A stretch of DNA of 64,000 bases, taken from NCBI RefSeq assembly GCF_001640805.2, contig NC_066838.1, positions 16,296,763 through 16,360,762 on the forward strand, given 5' to 3'. The stretch's first letter is position 1, and each line of letters starts with the position of its first letter. The position numbers were made by a program, and so were the translations under genes. Under the pieces are notes generated by a model that was given only the letters and a program-made list of their open reading frames with translations, did no database searches and was not told where the DNA came from. Of the stretch, positions 54,946 to 64,000 are shown in pieces. Source of the DNA: Lates calcarifer. Its lineage: Eukaryota; Chordata; Actinopteri; Centropomidae.

Positions 54946-55993
54946 ACAATTTGCAATTCTTACAGAATAGAGTTTACAACTTTTTACAACTTTTTCATGA
55001 TAGCGATGGTGAGGTGAGAGATGCTGTATCAACCAAGAATGTGCGCTTGCATGTATTTGAATTGCCAAGGCAGCATCTTCCCAGCTGGATGATATTGTGT
55101 TATCAGAGTATGAGCCTTGTTAAACCTTTTTTGCCAGATGACCTCAAGTTGTTTTTCCCTGCTGCACAAACAAATACAGTTCTGGCCTCAGGAAGGCACA
55201 GAAGAAAACTCATGTTGTTTCTTTAATCAGAATTTGTGGTCTTTTCAGGGCATCTGTGATTCAGCTTAACAGTCTTGACTCTGTGTTGTCACAGAGTCAC
55301 ACTTTGCCCAACTTCATCATAATATAGCTAGGCTGGTTAACATGTGTAGTTAGGCTCAGTTTAACGCATTAAGTTCAGCTGATGTTTTGGTCACTGGTTT
55401 TGTAGGACATGTAGAATATATGAATATTTTTTTACCTGCTGACAACTCCAGATGAAACATTCAGGGATCGTCAAAGTCATTGGGATTCATTTTTGAGAGA
55501 GAGAAGTTCTCTAAATCAAATTTCATCCCAAGTAGGATTGAATTATAGGATTCACAGGCCACAATGATGGAACACACATTTCCATCCCTAGAGCTACACC
55601 ACTAGCATGACTAACTAAAAATGCTCTCTTTGTCTGAGTATGCTATCCGGATAATCCCATCTGACACTGATATGCCATTATACCATCTCATTACAAACAT
55701 TGTCTTGTTTTTGAATTGTATGAGTAACACATGCTGATTGTTGTGGAATCATTCCTCGTGCAGTTTTTCAGGAATCAGGAATGTGTTTATGGAAATATTG
55801 CAGGTAATCATCAGGAGGCACATGCTCATCCATAAATTTGTTGCAGGTGCTGTGTAACTATAATCTGAACAAAAAAAAACCCATACAACTGTTTTGTTTC
55901 TAGTTCTTCTTTTATTCTACACAGGCATGACAATGTGTCAATGACACATGACTTTTTCTCAGGTGAAAGTAAGGCTGTGAGCACATCTGTATA

Positions 55994-56022
55994 ATGATCT
56001 GTGATGACACATCACAGATCAT
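55994..56022. repeat. 29-base palindrome, 13-bp arms
   Basis: ATGATCTGTGATG / CATCACAGATCAT separated by ACA. A near-perfect palindrome in gene-free DNA. Confidence 0.9.
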
Positions 56023-58878
56023 CTCTAAATTGGATAATTGCTAAAATACATGAGGACAACATTCAATCAATATCCTGTTTAGATAACACAATGTCTTTCC
56101 CATCAGTGTTCGAGCAGCATAAATATAACGGTTAATTAAAGTTGCAGCTGAACATAAAAACATTTTAACAACAGCTCATCTTTACAATATGAACCCACTA
56201 ACGTAGAGTCATGGATCCTAACAGCACCAAAAAAAGTAATGAATTGTGCACTGAGGTCCAGGGTATTAAATTCATACCTCTGAATATCTGTTAATAATTG
56301 AGTGCGAAAATGAGTGGGTCAGTAGCTGCACAGGTTTTGATATAATATTAACTTACAGAAAGACCAGGCACAAAACACCCTCAGCAAGAGTTGACTTTAA
56401 TATGTTTATGTTTTAATATGTTAATACATTTTCACCATTAAATTAAAAAATCTTTTGCTTGAAATAGATTGGTAAAGACACTCTAATACAACCAAAACTA
56501 CTGATAATATAACATTACAGTGTTAAACTACTTTTGGCCATGCCAACCACAGAGTTGTAGGGATGTAGTGTCAGTCAGTCCACATTTTGGTTCAGACTCA
56601 AATGTTAGAACAACTACTGGACAGATTTACATGGAGCTTTTTACAGATATTCATTGTTCCCAGAGGCTGAATCCTAATGACTTTGATGATCCCTTAATTT
56701 TATTGCCTTCGTGTAGAGTTCTTGTCTTGTTTACTTGTGTTCTGTGATCAACGTCAACAGCAGTTATAAAAACTGCTTTCTTATTATCCTTCATATGATA
56801 AAGCCTCTATGGGGATTTTAAATATTTTACAGTAATCATATCAACTAAAAAAAAATATAATCTGAATCAAGCAAAGTTATTGGACAATAACCATCTAGAA
56901 AAATGTCCCTATCAACTTAAAGAAACAAACCACCACTCCTCAGACTGAGATAACCTTTGTTCTGTGCACATTTGTCACATAGATTAAATTTTTTTTTTCT
57001 AACATCCCATTCTACCCCTCTCAGATGTAATTCACTCCACCTCTCCGTAACTAAAGGATAACATCGTTTTTGCTCCAAGATTGTGAAAAATGCACAAAGC
57101 CAGTCTTTTCATGGTCCAAATATGCCAAATTTGACTAAATGATGCATAAAAATTAGAACAAAGGAAGGTCTTTTCCTTACATAATGTCCTTGTCATTTGG
57201 ACAGACTTAACCACAATTGGTTTCCATTTTTCCCCCTGAATCATGGAAATCACATGGTATATCAGTGTCATTATAAATCAATTCATCAACTACTTACAAG
57301 AGAAAGAAATGTACCATAGATTATCATAACAGTCAAGAAAAGAAAGGGGAGAAATGCTCTTTGTATCGTAGAGAGAATTGAGGGATGATAATAACTCACC
57401 TAAAATTATAAAGAATAATAACTAACTACAGTTATGCCAGAGAATAACGTAAAATACTCACTAAGATAATAACAAAATAATTGCCTTAATAGTTATGTTA
57501 AGAATATTTTGGGGCATGTATTACATTACAGTGTGTATAGCATGATTTAGTGCAACTCCATCTTAAAAATCTGACTTGCAGGCTACTGCAAAAGTAATTA
57601 TAAGGCCTTTAATTAATTACTGATCTAAAAAGCAGTAATGATCTTATGAGTAATAATCTTTTAAGAGTTGATGCAGGGGACAGTGTACACTGTATAATTT
57701 TACTTTACTGCCTTAAGCATAGAGTTGTTATCACAGCTGTAGCTCTAGATTGGTTTGCTTATCTGTACTATACTATTGCATTCTGAAATTTGAAGGATCA
57801 TGCTGGTGGTTGTGCATATTTTAGCCCATTTACTCCTATATAAACCAGACTTACTTTACATTACTACTGGGCATTTTTCAAAGCATGCCATAGTTTATGA
57901 ATTATTTGACCTGTGATAGCTCATGATAGTTCATCCATCATAGTAATTATTTATCATAGCAGTCATTATGTCTTGTTCTATCTCTGGTAAAGTGTGGTTT
58001 GATTTGAGTGTGGTGTAATCATCAGCTGGTTTAAAAACATCTCATACATCAAATTGTTACACTTCAAAGCGTATTTTATCTCACTGTGTCTCAGGCACAA
58101 AGACAATCCATAAAAGCACTACCAAGGCAAAGACGATGCTCACATAATGATGAGATCAGTGTATTTTGAATGACGGTTAATATTCACATGTATTCTCAAG
58201 GCATTAACAGTTTATTGGAACGTTCAGGGTTACCTGTGTAAATGTTGTTTTAAATCCAAAATTCAGCAAACAGACTAATCATATCAGTGTGTGCATGGCT
58301 TGGGAGCTAATTATTTTGACAGGTGTGATAAGAGGATATCCCTGGGTTTTGGATGCTGTTCAGAGGACTCAATAAGAAACACGAAATAACATGAAATGAA
58401 ACAAAACATGAAATAAAATATGATAAAATAGTATTGTCTTTGGTTTCAGGAGTAAATCTTAAGTGTGATTTCATTGTATTACAGTATTGGTCCCCTTTTT
58501 AATATCAAGGGTAAATATGTTATTTATCTGGTTTTTATTTTGTCATGTTTTGTTGGCACCTAACAGAAAGATAATTCATTTTCACTAGAGCTTCAGCAGT
58601 GGCTATAACTTGCACATCTGGAAATTGCTATTTAGTTGGGATGTGATATGGCTGTATATTTGAATACTGTCTAATTCAATACTCTGCCAGGCACAGAATC
58701 GAATTAGACGGATATCCTCTGTTAGTGGATGGCACATGTATGTATGGGAGATTGGATCTTAATGTTCAAAGATGAAATCATTTATACTGGCAATGTAGTG
58801 CAATTTGGTTCAATATACCATGCACACTGTGGGAGTGAAGACAAGGGACAGTTGTTCTAAATGAATGTTTGTTTTCAG

Positions 58879-58991
58879 GGAGTCTGCCCTCGGGGAATGG
58901 ATGCCTGGCTTTGGTCCCGACAGACACATCTTCATATTATGAGAAGTGGAAGCACTGGGATAAACAAGAATGCAGGAGACATCGTGAACAA
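58879..58991 (+). other. candidate internal exon, unassigned
   Basis: Acceptor TGTTTGTTTTCAG and donor GAACAA/GTAAGA bracket 113 bases. One frame is open throughout (includes SSYYEKWKHWDKQE). Another begins with an internal ATG (58897) and is open to the donor. It lies downstream and on the same strand as the 47698 donor. No homologue recognised; the link is speculative. Confidence 0.3.
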
Positions 58992-59634
58992 GTAAGATAA
59001 AATATTAAACCAAGTGTGAGAAGAATCCATTACACTGGGAAAAATAGTACAAGTAGTGACATGTTAGTGAATTTGGGAAAGGACCTGTGTTAGAGTAATT
59101 GCTGTCGCTGCCTTTGAAATCTTATTAACTACTTTGTTACTTTATTCATGGAAATGCAAAGCATCCTTTGTATCACATTGTGAATGGCCATTCTGAAAAT
59201 GTCTGTCATGATACACTATTGTTATAAACACTAAGTGCCAATAGATTTTGATCAGTCGCCATGACTATCATCAGTAGCATGATGTGCTCATCGTGGAACT
59301 GTGTGGAGGAACTGAGATAATTAGTACTAGTGTATGTAAATAGCAGCCAAATTTAATCAGACTGTAGAAGAAAGTCTCTATTTTTCTTCCTGCTCTGACA
59401 GTCCTCCACTGTCTAAAATTGGTCTGATATTTGATAAATGGAGGCAGACAAATAGCAGATATTTATCTACACAATATGACACATGCCCAATTTAGATGTA
59501 GAGACAAGTCAAAATACAAAATAATGGAGTCGGAGCATGTCCTTGCCTTGTTGCTGAAACAGATAAGGTCAATAAATTCTAGGATATAATTTTGGCTGGA
59601 CCATAACAGTGGGGCCAGCTGTAGAAACATGATG

Positions 59635-59693
59635 TGAGTGAGTGAGTGAGTTGGCTAGTTGGTTGGCTGTTTGGCTGGTTGGCTGGCTGGCCT
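59635..59693. repeat. GTGA and TTGGCTGG-type tandem repeats
   Basis: A run of GTGA units passes into imperfect TTGGCTGG/TTGGCTGT units. Confidence 0.85.
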
Positions 59694-60761
59694 GATGAAG
59701 TTGGTGCTGTTGGACTTTTGCCCATTGGCCACTGCTCTGTCAAAATGACTTGTTCGTAAGGCAGCTGCTTGTGTTATGGAGAGTTAACACAGACTGACAA
59801 CGCTGTCAGCAGCCTGGCAGGAGAGAGAGACTGTGGTGCTGAAGGATTCAGAATTTTTCAGGCCCACATTGGTCCATCCATATACTAGGTTTTAACCTAG
59901 TCTTGTTAAACAGTAATATAAAAATATAATAAATCACATTCTATGCTAAGAAATGTGAGTTTACAGTTTTTGCAGTTTCTGTATTTTCGTGCAAAGATTG
60001 CCATTACGCTGATAAATGAGGCCCCTTGTGTAACACTTTCATATCAGTTTAAGCACTAGTAAAGCTCATGTCAATCACACAGAATCATGATTGACATAAA
60101 CTTGTACTTGGCTGCAGCAGACCAGCTCATATTCACACATAACTCCCCATCCTGAAATCCTGCACTAATGCCAATCTGGCAGAGTGTGGATGTTTTGGCA
60201 GATGGTTGCTCAGTGGGGGCATCTTGTTAAGGTGCGGCAGCCAGATCGTGTCCATCTGTTTGCATACACCACAACTGCTCTCAGCCTCACCCACATCTGC
60301 GGGGCTAATGCAATAGGCAAGGTGTACAAGGACAAAGTGAGTGGGAAAGGTATAGAGCAGGAATAGAAACAGCAGCTGTGGATAGTTTTTCTCAGTACAT
60401 GTTAAATGAATGATGTGGTGGAACAGAGAAGTTTGGAGAGAAAAAACTATTCACTATTTGGTGAAGCTTTGAAATGAGACCCTGACAAGACACTGCTTTT
60501 TTTATTGCAACTGCGATGAAGTGATTCTCTGCTTCACAAGAACAATGACAACATGTCTGTCTGTATGATTTTATTCTGTTCAGTGAAAACCTCATACCTC
60601 TGAGATATAATTTTTTAGGAAACTACTACGTACTATCAGCTTGCCCACCATGCATTTTAGAGCATATATGAGTCTGAGGCAAACCTTTTGGACTAGGAAC
60701 ATTTCTCGGAGTGCTTTTCACTCTTCACTTTGGGTGTTGGACTTCAAAATTTACTGGTACT

Positions 60762-60831
60762 TGGTAAGAATCGAACCGGCGTCCTCAGAACTACAAATCA
60801 GGCATCTTATCAGCTTGAGCCATTTAGTTGT
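60762..60831 (-). pseudogene. tRNA-like relic, possibly a SINE head
   Basis: The minus strand reads an A-box-like TGGCTCAAGCTG (60822-60811) and a perfect B-box GGTTCGATTC (60777-60768) at tRNA spacing. A GTA trinucleotide lies in the anticodon region. The anticodon stem has mismatches, so it is not a working tRNA. It fits a tRNA-derived SINE or tRNA pseudogene. Confidence 0.5.
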
Positions 60832-61180
60832 AGGGATCAGATCAAAATTCACTGAGCCAGATAAAAAATGGTAAATATTAAAATGTTCAGTGTTATTGTA
60901 TAGCTTATTTTGTTTCTGGTACAGGGTTTAGCGCTCCATTTATATGGAGGGAGATGTGAGGGCCCTCCTGCTTTACCAGGGCTTGCAGCATGTATTTCCC
61001 CCCTTGTCTGATTAAAAACAATTAAAGAAAAGGAAGATAAAACTGATGACTAGTGATAATCTCATTCATGGAGTCCTGAATTGTATTTATTTATCATTCC
61101 ATTTTACCCCAGAACAAGTGATATGCCCTTGGATAGATGTATTTAACACTTTTCATACAATCCTAAATATTTTTTAAACC

Positions 61181-61197
61181 AAAAAAAAAAAAAAAAA
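61181..61197. repeat. A17 homopolymer
   Basis: Seventeen consecutive A, about 0.35 kb from the tRNA-like relic; it could be a retroposon tail, which is inference. Confidence 0.8.
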
Positions 61198-63787
61198 GAT
61201 GTAAACATTTTTCACAGTGCATCTGAAACTTCACTGACAACAATAATCATTTCAATAATTATAATGTAATAATAATATTTTAAAATGTATATAGATAGAC
61301 ATACTTTTTTTCCCCATATACAAACATACATATATGTACAACACATTACATTCAGCCTTGTTTGTGTCTTAGAAACTGGGGGAGAGGGGCTGCAAAAGTT
61401 CTGATGTTTGTGTGTATTTGTATTTACATATACCAGCGTAATACAGTGCAGTCTAAATTTGCAAATATCCTGAGGACAGATTGTTTGCTTTTACAAAGAC
61501 AAAAGGAAAATAGGGATTCATATAAAGACTTTGCTTTACAGCTGCAGTCAGAAGATTCAGATTCTAGTTGTATCCTCCTGATCGCATTCAACTTTATTTA
61601 CAGCGGATTAGCACAGATGTATAGAAGGCAGTGCGTATAGGATTTATCACTCCATTCAGACCCAGTGTAAGCTTAGAGAGTTCAGTAAGTGCGTTATAAA
61701 CCATTATAAATACTGCATGAGGAGTTTCTGCTGATTCAGAGTCTCATGTCTCAAAGGGGATTAACAAAGTCTTTGTCATGTTTCCCAGGCTGCTTCTTGA
61801 CAGGTAAGATTCACAAAGTAAAGAAAGTTGAGATTAGCATGTTTAATGAAAGTGTTGATATGATGCCTCACATTGTACTGGTGACAATAGAAGATTTCTT
61901 GATGCAAGGGCAAATGATAATTGCATCTAGCTCCGGCAGTTTCATGCACACATCTGTCATATCAGCTCTTTTAATTTCTCCATAATTAAGAGTACTTGCA
62001 GTAAACTGCTCATCCAAACAGCTGTAATCACATCAAACACTTCTGCTTCTTGGATTCCTTAATATTAAATGCTGCATATCTCAAATCCAGATTCAACAAC
62101 AAGAGCCATAAATACATTCCATGAGTAATTGGGAGGTAGAAACAGTCACCTTCATAGAAGCGGCATATACAATAACCTCATAATAGATTAAATTTCCACT
62201 TTGGATTATTGTGTCTCTGTGTAACCCAACACCACCACAGTGGGAAATGGATCTTAAGTAATAATAGTCTGTAATGGCCATTATGGCTGTGTAATATTAC
62301 TTATCTTGCTATTAGGATATAAGTTCAGCTAAGTCTTTCCTTCTCTCACACAGCTATTAAAAGGGCTAAAGGAAAACAGTTTCCAGCTTTAGTGAGGGAA
62401 GCCACAAACCTGAAAGCTGTTTTGCACTAAAACCTTTTTATAATAAGAAAAAGATGGAAACACCAGTTGAAAGCCACCAGTTAAAAGCTAAAAAAACTAA
62501 AATAAAATCCACCATCCCCCATTTCAAGACACTGCAAAGGGTTTCTCCACCCCCTGTTTATAGATTTAGGCTGATATTATGATGAATTAAATTTGGCATC
62601 TGTACATACACATAATAACTACATACATGCAAGCCAATGTCTACGTGAAATCCCTGACATCTGATATATACATATATATGTACATTGTTTTGAATGAGTT
62701 AAGCCAGTGGAGGTGACCCATGTGGGAATGGCTAGTGATACAGAATATACACCCAGGTGCTTGCAGTATTTGTTCCTTGAGTAGAACAGAATAGAAAAAA
62801 AGAGACATCAAAATCAGATTTTCACAGTTGTGTTTCCTGGTTTGTATGTCCATCTTTGCCCAAGAACAACGGCGGTCCAGCACAGGACTGGAAGCCAAGT
62901 CTTTGATATGTTTCTTTTCATGATAACCTGCATATTGTTAGAAAAATACGAGTGTGTCCAAAAAAAACATTTTGGCTTTGACAGTGAGTGTAAAGGTGAC
63001 TATAACCTTTGGTTCCAGCATGATGAGCAAAAAATTCCTCTTGCATTTCAATGATCCTTGAGCTTTCACACCCTTCTTTCCCTAAAACTTATAGCCAACA
63101 TAAAACCAGGATCATTCTTGACATACCAGAGTAGGAAGTACAATCATACAGCTTTTCTCCAGAGAAACAATTGTACCATATGTAGTTAGTAGACTAGTCA
63201 TCACCTTTAGGTTCATCTTGGAGCAAGAAACTGTAATGAGCTGCTACTCAGTAAATCCATGTAATTGTATACAATAGTTGTTAAGTTACATAAATGAAAG
63301 AAACATGAAGATATCATCCTGATAAGAATCTTTGACTTTGTCAGTGGAAAGGCCCGTTTGTCTTTTCTATGGCAGTAAGGCTCCTCACATGTAGATTTAT
63401 TGGCACTGGGCTGAAACTAACTCATGCTACAGAAAGCCTTAGGCTTCCTTCACCTTATCTCACTTCTTAGCCTCAGGTTAAGATTCACACATGATCACAA
63501 CTCTGAGTATCTCTGTTATCAGAACACACAGCATATGCCAACAAGTGTTGCTTTTATGCAAACCTTGATTAACTAAATGACTGCATCAGTTAGTTTTTTT
63601 TTTAGAATAACCATGAAAAGTCAGGATTAACTATGCTATGGTCTGGGGTATTGTAAACTCTGAATGTGGGAAATCTCTAGGCTTGTTTAAGTAATCGATC
63701 CATGAATTTGAAGGTTGATCACACAACAAAAACACTGTACAGGAACAACTGTTTGAACTTAGAACAGCGGCAGTTGCCAACAAAAAA

Positions 63788-63821
63788 AACGTTGAGACAA
63801 TTTATCCTTTGTCTCAACGTT
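63788..63821. repeat. perfect 13-bp-arm inverted repeat, 8-base loop
   Basis: AACGTTGAGACAA / TTGTCTCAACGTT around TTTATCCT, close to the right edge of the window. Confidence 0.9.
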
Positions 63822-64000
63822 AGGGGGTAAACATTTTTTATTGGCCAGTACAGTGTGTTACTGGAGGCATTATGGCAAAAACTGAGGTTCAATTTTTTTG
63901 CTGTTGATGTATTTTTCTGCAGAAGACATCTGCGTCAACATAGTGGCCTCATTGAAATGAATGATGGGGGCTATGTTTTTTTTTCATGCAATGCTAATAC

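Larger units (their letters stand above)
52511..58878. other. no recognisable gene
   Basis: AT-rich sequence with the partial intron-3 repeat copy and the 55994 palindrome. A 91-codon open frame at 54951-55226 has no recognised homologue. Confidence 0.5.
58992..64000. other. no recognisable gene
   Basis: Tandem repeats, the tRNA-like relic and the 63788 inverted repeat. A donor-like TTGACAG/GTAAGAT at 61805 has no convincing exon before it. Confidence 0.5.

Noticed and set aside
54951..55226. 91-codon open frame next to a repeat copy
   Set aside because: Not recognised as any transposase or host protein; length is within chance for this window.
36000..64000. Expected neighbour SLC9A8 downstream of spata2
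   Set aside because: Searched by eye for its transmembrane and C-terminal motifs on the minus strand; none found.

Overview
The window is nuclear DNA from a vertebrate, almost certainly a ray-finned (teleost) fish. Two intron-containing genes have vertebrate-type splice sites and codon usage. The background is full of CA/GT microsatellites and of dispersed repeats typical of teleost genomes. Nothing is bacterial or viral: no operons, CRISPR arrays or phage genes were seen.

Two genes can be read with confidence. On the minus strand, six exons between 21858 and 25641 encode RNF114 (227 residues, full length), a small RING E3 ubiquitin ligase. On the plus strand, two coding exons at 28330-28680 and 29578-30933 encode SPATA2 (568 residues). 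SPATA2 is the adaptor linking the deubiquitinase CYLD to the HOIP subunit of the linear-ubiquitin ligase LUBAC. The genes are head to head, the same order and orientation as human 20q13.13, and both act in ubiquitin signalling around NF-kB. About 1 kb separates the RNF114 start codon from the likely SPATA2 promoter, and a degraded teleost repeat sits in that gap.

Layout. 1-20.8 kb: no recognised gene, many microsatellites, few recognisable transposon relics; it reads like a regulatory landscape and holds one exon-like segment (7313-7455), a duplicated ~75-bp element (15607/16466) and one exact PBX-MEIS consensus site. 21-25.7 kb: rnf114, whose three longest introns are largely filled by three different DNA-transposon relics. 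26.6-35.9 kb: spata2 with a leader rich in upstream ATGs and a long 3' UTR carrying a compound AT/GT microsatellite. 36-64 kb: AT-rich DNA with no confirmed gene, several repeat relics (Tc1-like, hAT-like, two common teleost dispersed families), a diverged 0.5-kb duplication (48.1/50.9 kb), three perfect 13-bp-arm inverted repeats, a tRNA-like relic, and a weak candidate transcript (first exon ending 47698, internal exon 58879-58991).

I did not find a new biological system. The best leads are the duplicated element with PBX/MEIS-like motifs, the exon-like segment at 7.3 kb, the paired ZNF143-like sites in rnf114 intron 1, and the two-exon candidate at 47.7/58.9 kb. Exon coordinates were derived by hand from splice signals and reading frame.
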